From Polyangium jinanense (GTDB lineage: Bacteria > Myxococcota > Polyangia > Polyangiales > Polyangiaceae), in contig NZ_JAGTJJ010000023.1 in the NCBI RefSeq assembly GCF_028435365.1, positions 62,001 to 126,000 of the forward strand: a DNA stretch of 64,000 bases. Reading direction: 5' to 3'. Shown here one piece after another: positions 25,517 through 34,711 of the stretch. A model generated the notes under the pieces. That model saw only the letters and a list, made by a program, of their open reading frames with translations. It searched no databases and was not told the DNA's origin. The position numbers and the translations under genes were made by a program. The stretch's first letter is position 1, and the number at the start of each line of letters is the position of its first letter.

Positions 25517-26527
25517 ATGAAAACGCATGAAGCTCGAATCGACGAGGCCCCGTGGCGCCCAGCGCGCGCGCTCGCGCATCCCGCGTGGTGGGTCGCGCTC
25601 GCCGTGCTCGCGGTGAACGATCACGTTTTGAAGGGCAGCAGCCTCGTCCCCGGGCTCGTGACGGGCAAGTTGAGCGACGCGGCAGGGCTGTTCCTCGCGC
25701 CCGCGCTGCTCGCGACGCTCGTCCGCGCGCGAAGGCGGCGCGCCGTGATCGGCTGTCACGTGGCCGTGGCCGTGGTGTTCGCGGCGCTCGAGCTCTCGGG
25801 AGGCCTCGCCGCGGCGTGGGACGCGGCGCTCGGCGCGCTCGGTTTGCCTTTCCAAACCTGGGCCGATCCGACGGATCTCTTCGCGCTTCCTTTCGTGGCG
25901 ATCGGCTACCGGGTGCTCACGCCTTCGATGCGGGAGGTTCGAGCGGACAACCCGCGGCGTCCTCTGCGGCCGATCGAGCTCTTGGCGGCCGCCGTGGGGC
26001 TCGTGTTCTGCATGGCGACGTCGGTGGCGCGGCTCCATCAGGTGCGGCTGACGGGTCCGCGGGGCATGGTCCTCGCGGATGTGTTCGTGCACGTGCCTTC
26101 CGAGGAGCCGGAGATGCACGTGATGCTACGACGCCCGAAGGCCCCGCTCGATTGTGATGCCCTGCTTGCGGATCCGAGCCGGCTCCGGCCGGAAACGTTC
26201 GACGAGAAGCTCGCCGGCGTCGGGGTCGTGTTCGCGGGGGAAAACCAGGCGATCGCGCCGTCGGAGAAGTGGGGCGTCGAGCCCGAGCAGCGTTGCAACG
26301 CGGCGATGATCCGTGCGGAGAAGAGCGCGGTCTTCTCGTCGGCCGAGCTACCGTGGACCTATGTCCTCTGGGAGACGGGAAAGATTCCAATGCGGCCGAT
26401 CCCCGCGACCCCCGAGAAAGGCGAGGCGCTGCCGGACGGGGCGCTCGTGCTGCGCGTGAAAAAGGGCGAGATCGAGCTCCGTCCGCAGGGACCGATATGG
26501 GTACGACGCGCGGACGGAGCTCGCTAG
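25517..26527 (+). CDS. Integral membrane protein of unknown function
   Basis: This 336-residue protein has four or five predicted membrane segments in its first 190 residues: WWVALAVLAVNDHVL, a segment around LFLAPALLATLV, AVIGCHVAVAVVFAALEL, a stretch around DLFALPFVAIGY, and IELLAAAVGLVFCMATSVA. These are followed by a soluble, probably periplasmic domain of about 140 residues. A GKLSDAAGLFLAPAL segment after the first helix is typical of a group of uncharacterised bacterial membrane proteins. ATG 25517 is chosen; a GTG about ten codons upstream is in frame. Convergent with the next gene, four bases apart. No transporter or enzyme signature seen. Confidence 0.75.
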   Translation: MKTHEARIDEAPWRPARALAHPAWWVALAVLAVNDHVLKGSSLVPGLVTGKLSDAAGLFLAPALLATLVRARRRRAVIGCHVAVAVVFAALELSGGLAAAWDAALGALGLPFQTWADPTDLFALPFVAIGYRVLTPSMREVRADNPRRPLRPIELLAAAVGLVFCMATSVARLHQVRLTGPRGMVLADVFVHVPSEEPEMHVMLRRPKAPLDCDALLADPSRLRPETFDEKLAGVGVVFAGENQAIAPSEKWGVEPEQRCNAAMIRAEKSAVFSSAELPWTYVLWETGKIPMRPIPATPEKGEALPDGALVLRVKKGEIELRPQGPIWVRRADGAR

Positions 26528-26531
26528 AGGG

Positions 26532-27125
26532 TCAAACCGATCCGTACATCGCGGCGAACGCCGCAGCTTCGCCCCGCAGCAGAATGTCGATGCGCGAGCT
26601 CGTGTTCGCGGAGGTGTGCAGCTTGCCATTGCGCACGTCGAGCACGGCGGGCACGTATTCGGGATGGCCCTCGCAGAGACCTCGTGAAAGAAGCGCGAGG
26701 ATCACCGCGGTGCGGCGCGGCGTGAGCGGCTCGCTGCGGAAATAGAGCTTGATCAGGTGCGGTTTGCCCGAGATGACGAGCCCGAGCTCGGGGTTCACGT
26801 CGATCTCGAGCGCGCCGAGCGAGAGGCCCGCGCGCGCGGGCTCGAAGAAATTCATCGGGCCCTCGGCGAGGAACGCGCGATATCCGGCGACCACGAGCGG
26901 ATAATGCTTCTGCCGCTTCTCGTCGTCCTGCGCGCGCGCGACGTCCGAAAGCGTGGAGGCCGGCAGGCCGTTCTTGTGCATCTCGACGATGGCTTCCCGG
27001 ATCGGACGATAAAAGTCCGTGCTGAGCTCGTCCTTGCGCTCCTTGTACTCGCGCACGCCGGTGAGCTTGGGCGTCCCAGATTTCAGAACGAAATCGACGA
27101 AGTACGTCAGCGAGACCTTGTCCAT
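26532..27125 (-). CDS. Conserved hypothetical cytoplasmic protein
   Basis: This 197-residue protein starts MDKVSLTYFVDFVLKSGTPK, with an ideal AGGAGG five bases upstream of ATG 27125 (the frame continues upstream without such a site). The N-terminal half is helical and charged (REYKERKDELSTDFYRPIRE); the C-terminal half has NPELGLVISGKPHLIKLYF and RIDILLRGEAAAFAAMYG. No signal peptide, membrane segment or known catalytic motif is seen. Isolated on the minus strand between a convergent membrane-protein gene and the fused hydrolase gene, it has no contextual clue to its role. Confidence 0.75.
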   Translation of the reverse strand: MDKVSLTYFVDFVLKSGTPKLTGVREYKERKDELSTDFYRPIREAIVEMHKNGLPASTLSDVARAQDDEKRQKHYPLVVAGYRAFLAEGPMNFFEPARAGLSLGALEIDVNPELGLVISGKPHLIKLYFRSEPLTPRRTAVILALLSRGLCEGHPEYVPAVLDVRNGKLHTSANTSSRIDILLRGEAAAFAAMYGSV

Positions 27126-27280
27126 CGGATCCTCCTGGGCCGCGGAGGCGCTCTCGGCCATCACCGTCGCGCGCCGTCCGTGTCGTTTCCAGATGATAAC
27201 ACGGAACCTCCGTCCGTCACGGTTTTTCATCTTATGCCGTGATGAACAATGTCCGGGCCGTTTCGAGGACGAAAAATGTC

Positions 27281-29686
27281 CTACCGATTGTCCTTGTCGA
27301 ACTCGGGGTAGAGCAGGTGGGGCTTGCGGCGCTCCGAAAAAGCCTTGAGATCCTGCTCGTAGAGCGCGACGAGCTTCGGGAGGTTGTCGCCGCGGACGAG
27401 CGCCTCGTGGACGCGGGCGCTGCCGAGCAGGGTGAGGACGCCGGAAGGTTTCCATTCCTCGGGAGAAAGCCTGCGCAAAGCGATCGCAATCGCGAGGCCC
27501 ACGCGGACGGGCTCGATCTTCGCGGGATCGGTGACGTCGAGGGCGACGCCTTCGCACGGCACGCCGGCGTGGGTGCTCGACGTGGGGGTGAAGCGGACGG
27601 GCGAGAATCGCACGCCGGGGAGGCCGAAGCGCGAGAGCTCGGCGGCGAGGCGCGGGCCGGAGAGGAAGGGCGCGCCCACGCGCTCGAAGGGCTTTTCGGT
27701 GCCGCGCCCGACGCTGACGTTCGTCAATTCGAGCAGGCCCACGCCGGGATAGAGCAGGGCCTCGGTGACGCTGCGCAGATTGGGCGAGGGGTGGATCCAA
27801 GGGAGGCCAGTCTTGTCGAAGCGGAAGGAACGATCCCAGCCTTCGAGGGGCACGACGTGGAGATCGGCGCCGAGCTTCTTTTCGCCGTCGAAGAGCCGCG
27901 CGAGCTCGCCGACGGTCATGCCGTGACGCACGGGAATCGAATGGTACGCGACGAACGACGCGCGGCCGGGATCGACGAGCGGGCCCTCCACGACGATTCC
28001 GCCGAGCGGATTCGGCCGATCGAGCACGACGAAGCGGATGCGGCGTTTCGCGGCCTCTTCGAGCGCATACCCCATCGTGCTGATGTACGTGTAAAACCGG
28101 GTCCCCGCGTCCTGCACGTCGAAGACGAGGGTGTCGATGCCGGCGAGCATGGCGTCCGTGGGGCGGCGATCGGTGCCGTAGAGGCTATGGATGGGCAATC
28201 CCGTGCGGGCGTCTTTTCCGCCGGGGACGAGGGCATCCTTGTCGGCGCCGAGGCCGTGCTCGGGGCTGAAGATGGCTTTGAGCTCGAACGATTTCGAGGC
28301 GGCGAGGACGTCGATCGTGCGCTCGCCGCGCGCGTCCTTGCCCGTGTGATTCGTGATGAGGCCGATCTTGCGCCCGGCGAGGACACCTGCGCCGCGCGCT
28401 TCGAGGACATCGATGCCGACGCGGACGCGGGCGACGGGCGGGCTTTGGGGGATCACGGCCGCGGCATTCGCGACGTCGCGGCGCAGGCGCGTGGCGTCGC
28501 CTTTGCCGTCCGGATGGAGGCGGCTCGCGAGCAGGACGACGGCGTCGCCGCGGCGGACGTCGAGCCAGAAGGCCGTGCCCGTGAAGCCGGTATGCCCGAC
28601 CCCGCCGAAGAGCGAGCCGAGGGCGAGGCTGCGGGAGGAAGGTTTGTCAGGGCTGCCTTCGGGGAGCGGCAAAGGCTCGAGCTCGGTCATGGCGCGGACC
28701 GAGGTCTCCGCGAGGATCCGGCGTCCGTCGAATTCGCCGCCGCCGAGGAGCATCCGGACGAACCGGCCGAGGTCGTCGGCGGTGGAGAAGAGCCCCGCAT
28801 GCCCGGCCACGCCGCCGAGGGCGCGGGCGCGCGGGTCGTGGACCTCGCCGAGGAGCAGTTTGTCCGCGACGCGCTCGGTGGGCGCGGCACGCGCGCCGAG
28901 CCGAGGTTCGGGGCGGAAGGTGGTGTCCTTCATGCCGAGGGGCTCGAAGAGGTTTTTCCGGGCGAACTCGTCGAGGGGCTCGCCCGAAGCGCGACGGACG
29001 ATTTCGGCGAGGAGGATATAGCCGAGGTCGCTGTAGACGTAGACCTCGCCGGGAGGGTGGAGGAGCTTGGTTTTCTGGATGCGGGCGAGGGCGCGGGCTT
29101 CGCCGTCGGCGTACGAGGTGATCGCGTCGCCGGCGGGGAGGCCGGAGGTGTGGAGCAGGAGGTGGCGGATGGTGATGCGTTCGCGATCGTCGCCGGTGAA
29201 ATCGGGGAGCCATTTCTGCGCGGGGTCGTCGAGGCGCAGGGATTTTCGCTCGGCGAGGAGGAGGATGGAGCTCGCCGTGGCAATGGGCTTGGTGAGGCTG
29301 GCGAGGTCGAAGACGGTATCCGGGGCCATCGGCGAGGGGGAAGGTTCTTTCGCGCGGAGGCCGTAGGCTTTGTGGAGGACGACGTGGCGCGCTTTGACGA
29401 CGAGGAGAACGGCGCCCGGGACTTCGCCGCGATCAATGGCGCCGCGGATGGCTGCGTCGAGGCGGGCTTCGGCGTCGGGGGGGAAGGTGGGGAGGGCGGG
29501 GGCGGAGGCGGGAAGGGTGGCGGATGCGGTTGCGGGAGCGGAAGCGGATGCGGATGCGGATGCGGTTGCGGATGCGGTTGCGGTTGTGGCCGTTCGGTTC
29601 TCGTCGGGGCGCGGAGGCTCCGCGCAGGCGGCGCACAGGGCGAGCGCGAGGGGGAGAGCTTCGAGGTTTCGCGCCGCGCTACCCAT
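27281..29686 (-). CDS. Exported serine hydrolase (beta-lactamase fold) fused to NamZ-type exo-N-acetylmuramidase domain
   Basis: This 801-residue protein has a signal peptide with a lipobox-like end (ALALCAAC) and an Ala/Thr/Ser linker to about residue 65. Residues 70-400 are a penicillin-binding/beta-lactamase-type serine hydrolase: nucleophile motif SLTK, YSDLGY (usually Y-S-N) and the HTG triad in GVGHTGFTGT. Residues 425-800 match DUF1343, the family of NamZ exo-acting N-acetylmuramidases: GLITNHTG, FSPEHGL, LVFDVQDAGTRFYTYI, VLDRPNPLGG and HGMTVGELARL. In Bacillus, NamZ acts with separate amidase and hexosaminidase enzymes in cell-wall turnover; here two such activities are plausibly joined in one exported polypeptide. 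It is divergent from the PhoD-like gene. The amidase or esterase role of the first domain is inferred. Confidence 0.88.
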   Translation of the reverse strand: MGSAARNLEALPLALALCAACAEPPRPDENRTATTATASATASASASASAPATASATLPASAPALPTFPPDAEARLDAAIRGAIDRGEVPGAVLLVVKARHVVLHKAYGLRAKEPSPSPMAPDTVFDLASLTKPIATASSILLLAERKSLRLDDPAQKWLPDFTGDDRERITIRHLLLHTSGLPAGDAITSYADGEARALARIQKTKLLHPPGEVYVYSDLGYILLAEIVRRASGEPLDEFARKNLFEPLGMKDTTFRPEPRLGARAAPTERVADKLLLGEVHDPRARALGGVAGHAGLFSTADDLGRFVRMLLGGGEFDGRRILAETSVRAMTELEPLPLPEGSPDKPSSRSLALGSLFGGVGHTGFTGTAFWLDVRRGDAVVLLASRLHPDGKGDATRLRRDVANAAAVIPQSPPVARVRVGIDVLEARGAGVLAGRKIGLITNHTGKDARGERTIDVLAASKSFELKAIFSPEHGLGADKDALVPGGKDARTGLPIHSLYGTDRRPTDAMLAGIDTLVFDVQDAGTRFYTYISTMGYALEEAAKRRIRFVVLDRPNPLGGIVVEGPLVDPGRASFVAYHSIPVRHGMTVGELARLFDGEKKLGADLHVVPLEGWDRSFRFDKTGLPWIHPSPNLRSVTEALLYPGVGLLELTNVSVGRGTEKPFERVGAPFLSGPRLAAELSRFGLPGVRFSPVRFTPTSSTHAGVPCEGVALDVTDPAKIEPVRVGLAIAIALRRLSPEEWKPSGVLTLLGSARVHEALVRGDNLPKLVALYEQDLKAFSERRKPHLLYPEFDKDNR
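29519..29590. repeat. Hexanucleotide-type repeat (GCGGAT/GCGGTT) encoding the Ala-Ser-Thr linker
   Basis: This coding tract is built of GCGGAT, GCGGTT and GCGGGA units; read on the minus strand it encodes the ASATASASASASAPATASAT linker of the fused hydrolase. The regular period of six suggests slippage-driven length variation of the linker between exporter signal and enzyme domains. Confidence 0.6.
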
Positions 29687-29736
29687 GTTCGGATGTTAGC
29701 ATGTGCTCCCGCCTCGGTTATCCTCGCGAACACACC

Positions 29737-31287
29737 ATGCCGATCCCTCCTCGCACGCTCCTCCTCCCCCGACGCCATTTCCTTCTCGGCTCCCTCTCCG
29801 CCCTCGCGCTTCCCTCCTGCGCCGGGCAGTGTGGCTCGCCCGGCGTGGTGACGCCCGAGGCCGCGCGGCCGACGATTCCGTTTGGCGTGCAGACCGGCGA
29901 TCCCACGGCCTCGGGCGTCGTGCTCTGGAGCAAGACGGATCGGCCGGCGCGGCTTTTCGTGGAATGGGGGACCGACGAGCGGCTCAGCGATGCGAGGAAG
30001 CTCGAAGGGCCCGTGGCCACGGCGGAGAACGATTTCACGGCGCGCGTGGAGCTCACGGGGTTGCCGGCCGGGAAACGGATCCATTACCGCGTGGTCTTCG
30101 AGGCGGACGACGCGGGGCACGCGCGGAGCGAGCCCGCCGTGGGGTCGCTCCGCGCGCCGCCAGGGCCGGGGGAGGATGTGAAGATCGTTTGGTCGGGGGA
30201 TACGGCGGGGCAAGGGTTCGGGATCGACGTGGATCGCGGCGGGATGAAGACGTACGCGTCGATCGCGCGGCTCGCGCCGGATCTGTTCATTCATTCGGGG
30301 GACAGGATCTACGCGGACAATCCCTTGCCGGAGGAGATCAAGCTGGACGATGGGTCCGTCTGGAAAAACCTCGTGACACCGGCGAAGTCGAAGGTGGCCG
30401 AGACGCTGGAGGAGTTCCGGGGGAATTTCGCGTACAACTTCCTCGACGAGCACGTGCGGCGGCTGCACGCGGCCGTGCCGACCATCGTGCAATGGGACGA
30501 TCACGAGGTGCGCAACAACTGGTTCCCGGGGCAGGTCCTTTCGGATCCGCGGTACAAGGAGCGGCGGGCGTCGGTGCTCGCGGCGTTCGCGAAGCAGGCC
30601 ATGTTCGAGTATGCGCCGATGCGGCAAGGGCCGGTTCATCGGGTGCTGTCGTACGGGCCGCGCGTGGATGTTTTCGTGCTCGATGCGCGGACCTTTCGGG
30701 GATCGAATGGACCGAATCGCGAGGAGAAGGAGCCCGCCGTCATCCTCGGGCAAGAGCAGATCGCGTGGCTGAAGGAGGCGCTCGCGCGGTCCGTGGCGAC
30801 GTGGAAGATCATCGCCTGCGATCAGCCGATCGGGCTCGTGATTCCGGATGGACCCACGGCGCAGGAAGGGTTCGCGAACGGGGAGGGGCCGCCGCTCGGG
30901 CGGGAGCTGGAGATTGCTTCGATTCTGTCGTTTCTACAGGAGAAACGTATCCGGAACGTCCTGTGGATCACGGCGGACGTGCATTACGCAGCGGCGCACC
31001 ATTATGATCCTTCGCGGGCGAAGTTCGCGAAGTTCGATCCGTTCTGGGAGCTCGTCGCCGGGCCGTTGCACGCAGGCACGTTCGGGCCAGCGCCGCTCGA
31101 CGAGACGTTCGGGCCCGAGGTAAAATTTCAGAATCGAAAGCAGGGGGATCCGCCGGTCGGGCCTGCCGGGGGAAAACAGTCGTTCGGGGTGCTCGCGATC
31201 GACGGGAAAAGCGGGCAGCTCCGCGCGTCGCTGCACGATGGAGACGGCAGCGAGATGTGGGGCGTGGAGATCGAGGCGGTGAGCTGA
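29737..31287 (+). CDS. PhoD-like exported alkaline phosphatase/phosphodiesterase
   Basis: This 516-residue protein has an arginine-rich signal (LPRRHFLLGSLSALALPSC) that could be a Tat signal with a lipobox, as is usual for PhoD enzymes, which are exported folded with metals. Motifs of the family: IPFGVQTGDPTASGVVLW at the start of the N-terminal domain, SGDTAGQG, IHSGDRIYADNP, TIVQWDDHEVRNNWFPG (metal-binding Asp/His) and WITADVHYAAAHHY near the end. The reaction would be hydrolysis of phosphate mono- or diesters in the periplasm or outside. ATG 29737 was chosen; ATG 29701 is in frame but adds only 12 residues. Convergent with the OmpA-like gene. Confidence 0.9.
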   Translation: MPIPPRTLLLPRRHFLLGSLSALALPSCAGQCGSPGVVTPEAARPTIPFGVQTGDPTASGVVLWSKTDRPARLFVEWGTDERLSDARKLEGPVATAENDFTARVELTGLPAGKRIHYRVVFEADDAGHARSEPAVGSLRAPPGPGEDVKIVWSGDTAGQGFGIDVDRGGMKTYASIARLAPDLFIHSGDRIYADNPLPEEIKLDDGSVWKNLVTPAKSKVAETLEEFRGNFAYNFLDEHVRRLHAAVPTIVQWDDHEVRNNWFPGQVLSDPRYKERRASVLAAFAKQAMFEYAPMRQGPVHRVLSYGPRVDVFVLDARTFRGSNGPNREEKEPAVILGQEQIAWLKEALARSVATWKIIACDQPIGLVIPDGPTAQEGFANGEGPPLGRELEIASILSFLQEKRIRNVLWITADVHYAAAHHYDPSRAKFAKFDPFWELVAGPLHAGTFGPAPLDETFGPEVKFQNRKQGDPPVGPAGGKQSFGVLAIDGKSGQLRASLHDGDGSEMWGVEIEAVS

Positions 31288-31299
31288 TTCTCGGGTTCT

Positions 31300-32286
31300 C
31301 TAAAGCGCCTTCCACCCGAACGTGACCGCGCCTTGCGGCAAGCGCGGCGGGTCGAGGGCGAGGATGTAATCGACGCGGCGGTTCTTCGCCTCGGCGACCT
31401 CGTCCCCCGTCTTGACGATCGGGCTGTGCTCGCCGAACCCTTCCCACGCGACCGGGATCTTCAGGCCGCGGCCGCGGAACCAGGCGGCGATCGCGCGCGC
31501 GCGCTTGCGCGAGAGCGTGAGGTTGTGCTCGGGGCTGCCCACCGTGTCGGTGTGGCCCGCGATGAAGAGCGAAATGCCCTTCAAATCCTGGTGTTTCGTG
31601 AGCGCGGCCTTGACCTTGTCGAGGCTCGCTTCGAGCTTCGGCACCTCGGAGTCGCGGATCTTGTCCGAGTCGGTCTCGAAGTTGACCTCCTCGTGGTCGA
31701 TCTTCACGTTCCACGGCGTGATCGCCACGCCGACGTAGTTGCCCTCGGTGTCGTGACCCCAGACCTCGATGCGCGACACCGTTTCGGCACGGATCGGGCT
31801 CCAGTCGATCGCGAGCACCGTGCCCGGCGCCGCGCCGTCAAACGCCTTCGCCGCGTTCGCGAGGATCTTGCCGGATTCGCCGATGACCTGGAGCTCGACC
31901 TTGCAAGCCGCATGCGTGAGCTTGACCTCGAGCTTGTGGCCTTCGAGGTCGACGCGTGCTCGATCCACGCTGATCTCGAGCTTCTTTTTCGGGCCCGCAG
32001 CCGCGCCGGCCTTGGGCTGGCACGTGATCGACGGCGCCTTCGGGGCCTCCGCGAGCTCCGCCGGGGCGGGTTTGTCCGGGGTAGGTTCGGCCTTCGCCTC
32101 CTCGGGCGGAGGCGGCTTCGGGGCCTCGTCCGTGGGCGACGGCGCAGGGGGCGTGGAGGACGTGGCCTCGGCGGTGGGGGCCTCGGTCGGGGTTTCGGGG
32201 TTCGTCTGGGCGCCCGCGCCGCCGCAGCCGCAGGCGAGCGCCAGCAGCAAAAGGGGCGCGATCGACGAGGTTCGGAAGATCGCCAT
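31300..32286 (-). CDS. OmpA-family peptidoglycan-binding lipoprotein
   Basis: This 328-residue protein has a lipoprotein signal (SIAPLLLLALACGC) and a long Pro/Glu/Ala linker up to about residue 85. A beta domain follows (SVDRARVDLEGHKLEVKLTH), then an OmpA C-terminal domain from about residue 195: VNFETDSDKIRDSEVPKLEA, IAGHTDTVGSPEHNLTLSRK, and GFGEHSP with NRRVDYIL. The last three are the classic diaminopimelate-binding motifs. It likely tethers the outer membrane to peptidoglycan; the central domain may bind another partner. Downstream of the PDZ-protein gene on the same strand with 66 bases between, possibly co-transcribed. Confidence 0.93.
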   Translation of the reverse strand: MAIFRTSSIAPLLLLALACGCGGAGAQTNPETPTEAPTAEATSSTPPAPSPTDEAPKPPPPEEAKAEPTPDKPAPAELAEAPKAPSITCQPKAGAAAGPKKKLEISVDRARVDLEGHKLEVKLTHAACKVELQVIGESGKILANAAKAFDGAAPGTVLAIDWSPIRAETVSRIEVWGHDTEGNYVGVAITPWNVKIDHEEVNFETDSDKIRDSEVPKLEASLDKVKAALTKHQDLKGISLFIAGHTDTVGSPEHNLTLSRKRARAIAAWFRGRGLKIPVAWEGFGEHSPIVKTGDEVAEAKNRRVDYILALDPPRLPQGAVTFGWKAL

Positions 32287-32351
32287 GGAGAACGTCTACC
32301 AAAACCCGGAGGGCGACTCCAGGCTTTCGTGACCGTCCCCGGCGGCGCGGA

Positions 32352-33203
32352 TCACTTGGGCCAGCGGACGTCGAGGACGACGCGGCGGCCATTGCGGAAG
32401 AGCTCGAAGACGGCGCCGCCCTTTTCGCGGGAGGACGCGTAGCCGCTCAGCGCGCGGTCGGGGTTATCGATGCCGAATCCATTGATGGAGACGAGGACGT
32501 CGCCCGGCTGGACGCCCGCGAGGGATTCGATCGCGTCGGGGCCGAGGCGCGAGTAGCGCACACCGACGGTCTTTCCGCCCTGCTGGACGGGGCTGATGCG
32601 CGTGCGGAGGTCGTTGCCGCCGTCGAAGACGTTCTTGCCGAGGTTCGTCCGGACGAGGAAGATGTCGAGGCCCGCCTCGCGGAGCTTCTGGACCCGCGCG
32701 ACCAAGGCGTCCGGATCGTGGACCTCGGGGCGGAGCGCGGCGAGCACGCTCGGGAGGGCCGGGACGTTCGTGTCGTCGAAGGAGGTCTCTTCGCGCGGCG
32801 GGGGCGGGGCGGGGAGCGCGGCGGTTTGCTTGGGCGGCGCGTGCGTCTTGGGTTTGCCCCTGGACTTCGCGCGGTGCTGTTCGGCGAGGAACGACCCGAG
32901 CATGGCGAGGTGCTGGCTCGTTTCGACGACGACGAGCGTATTGAACGACAGAATGCCCACGGAGAGGACGGCGAGCGCGACGGGCAGCCAGCGCAGGACC
33001 GCCGTCGCGCGTCGCGGGGCGGGTTTTTCGGCGCTCGCGCGCGCGACGACGCGGCAAGCTTTGCGGAGGCAAGGGTCGCAGGCTTCGGCGCCCGCGCCGC
33101 TGGGGACGAACGGCTCTTCGCAAAGCGCGCAGATGTGTGCTTGCTCGACGTGAGGACCAGCGCAAGTGGGGCACGAGGGGGTGCGGTAAGGCTCGGACGA
33201 CAT
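32352..33203 (-). CDS. Zinc-ribbon, single-TM, PDZ domain protein
   Basis: This 283-residue protein begins with cysteine pairs (PSCPTCAG, HICALCEE, EACDPCLRK), a zinc-ribbon-like cytoplasmic module. One membrane helix follows near residue 75 (LPVALAVLSVGILSFNTLVVV), then a Pro-rich spacer and a C-terminal periplasmic PDZ domain (YSRLGPDAIESLAGVQPGDV, LVSINGFGIDNPDRAL, VFELFRNGRRVVLDV). The plan resembles GspC-type proteins of type II secretion in having a TM helix plus PDZ, but no secretion genes lie nearby. A zinc-ribbon/TM protein could couple a cytoplasmic signal to a periplasmic ligand. Start 33203 gives a clean N-terminus; no strong ribosome-binding site is visible. Confidence 0.82.
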   Translation of the reverse strand: MSSEPYRTPSCPTCAGPHVEQAHICALCEEPFVPSGAGAEACDPCLRKACRVVARASAEKPAPRRATAVLRWLPVALAVLSVGILSFNTLVVVETSQHLAMLGSFLAEQHRAKSRGKPKTHAPPKQTAALPAPPPPREETSFDDTNVPALPSVLAALRPEVHDPDALVARVQKLREAGLDIFLVRTNLGKNVFDGGNDLRTRISPVQQGGKTVGVRYSRLGPDAIESLAGVQPGDVLVSINGFGIDNPDRALSGYASSREKGGAVFELFRNGRRVVLDVRWPK

Positions 33204-33415
33204 GGAGCGGGGGGATATCAAGTTCGATGCCAGGCCGGGACGAGCGCGTTTTGCAGAGAGAACACACGTCCGGTGCGTCAGGATCGCGACAATCCGGCGC
33301 GAGACGCGGCGGCGCGCTGCCAAAATGACAAGCGTTTCTGGAGCGGCAGGATTCCGACCGTGGAGGGCGTTTCGACGGAATTGACGCGTTCTGCCCCGCG
33401 CGGTAGTCGTTCGGG

Positions 33416-33838
33416 ATGGAGCTTCTCCCGGTCGACAAGGCCGAAACCACGACGACGGCGCGAGCGACGATGCGGGTGTGGCGGCCCGCACGGCGGGTGC
33501 TGGTGACGCGGGTGACGGGTTACCTCGACGATCAGTGCGCGACGTTGATCGAGGCGGTGGCGCGCAGGGTCGCCGCCGAGGAGGGGCGCGTCATGGGCTT
33601 TCACGACTGGGAGGAGATGACCGACTACGACGCGCGGGCCCGCGCGCGGCTGACCGAGATGGCGCGCGACATGGGGAAAGGGAACGAGGGGGCCCATTTC
33701 CTCGTGCGGTCGAAGCTCGTGGCGCTCGGCATCCAGGCGGCGAGCGTGGTGATGTCGGGCGTGCGCGTGCACCATACCCGCGCGGACTTCGAGGCCGCGC
33801 TGCGCGAATGCATCCAGCAGCGAAGCCGCCCGGCGTGA
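33416..33838 (+). CDS. SpoIIAA/STAS-like small protein
   Basis: This 140-residue protein has strands and helices in STAS/SpoIIAA order: TMRVWRPARRVLVTRVTGYL, RRVAAEEGRVMGFHDWEEM, RARLTEMARD, then AHFLVRSKLVALGIQAASVV and a final TRADFEAALREC. It resembles the three tandem proteins at 4924-6360 in plan but is not a close copy. No enzyme motifs. It starts 213 bases from the divergent zinc-ribbon/PDZ gene and is followed 27 bases later by the DnaJ-like gene, with which it may be co-transcribed. Likely a docking or regulatory module; partner unknown. Confidence 0.75.
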   Translation: MELLPVDKAETTTTARATMRVWRPARRVLVTRVTGYLDDQCATLIEAVARRVAAEEGRVMGFHDWEEMTDYDARARARLTEMARDMGKGNEGAHFLVRSKLVALGIQAASVVMSGVRVHHTRADFEAALRECIQQRSRPA

Positions 33839-33864
33839 GCTGCGCAAAGGCGTCGTGAGCCGAT

Positions 33865-34711
33865 ATGGGGGCGGAGGACGGCAAAAAAGGGAGGTCTCGA
33901 GGGCTTCGGGCCGCTCGAGGATCAATTCCAGGCGATCTTCGATGATTTCTTCCGCCGCCCGGCGGTGGATTCAGGGCAGGATCGTCGCATTCCGATGCTC
34001 GTGTCGCTGGAGGAGGCGGCCTCGGGCGCGAGCAAGGTGATCAAGGCGACGTTCGAGGCGCGCTGCGCGGCCTGCAAAGGGAGCGGCGTTTTTCAGAGCG
34101 CTCTGCCCGGCGTTTCGTGTCCCGTATGTCTGGGCAAACAGCGGGTTTTGCAGGAACGAACGCTGACGGTGAAGGTGCCGGCGGGGATCGACGACGGGCA
34201 GATCCTCAGGCTCGCGGGGCAGGGGGACGAGGCGTCGCTCGGCGTCGGGCGGCCCGGAGATTTGATGATCGAGGTGATCGTGGCGCCGCACCCGCGCCTG
34301 CGTCGCGAGGGCGTGGATCTGTTCGTCGAGGTGCGGATCGACGCGGAGACCGCGCGGCGCGGGGGGCGCGTGAAAGTGCCGGTGCTCGACGGCGAGCGGA
34401 CGGTCATGGTGCCCCGAGGGACGGTGACCGGGGCCGAGCTGCGGCTCGCCGGGTTTGGCGCCGTGCGCCTCGGCGCCGAGGCCGTGCCCATTCCCGCGGA
34501 GGTAACGGCCGATCCCTATCGTTCACGGAGCGTCGGGGACCACCGCGGTGACCAGATTGTCACGTTCGTCGTGGGGGAGTCTTTCGTGGACGGGAAGGAC
34601 GAGGCGTTCGAGGTGCGACAAGCCGCACGGAACACGGGGCTCTTTCGGACCGTGCTGCTCGCCGCGGCGCTGATCGCGGCGGTGATCGGGGCGCTCGTCC
34701 TCGGGCGCTAG
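33865..34711 (+). CDS. J-domain-less DnaJ C-terminal protein with TM tail, apparent one-base frameshift
   Basis: From 33965 a 248-residue frame encodes a DnaJ-type substrate-binding region: a single zinc-finger pair (CAACKGSG and CPVCLGKQ), then LTVKVPAGIDDGQILRLAGQ, GRPGDLMIEVIVAPHPRLRR and GRVKVPVLDGERTVMVPRG, ending with a membrane helix (TVLLAAALIAAVIGALVLG). No J domain is present. No start codon exists in this frame between the upstream stop at 33836 and GTG 33965, yet coding-like sequence continues up through FGPLEDQFQAIFDDFFRRP. ATG 33865 opens MGAEDGKK in another frame; losing one A in the A6 run at 33883-33888 would join them perfectly. So this is either a real frameshift, a programmed one, or an assembly error. 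Confidence 0.75.
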
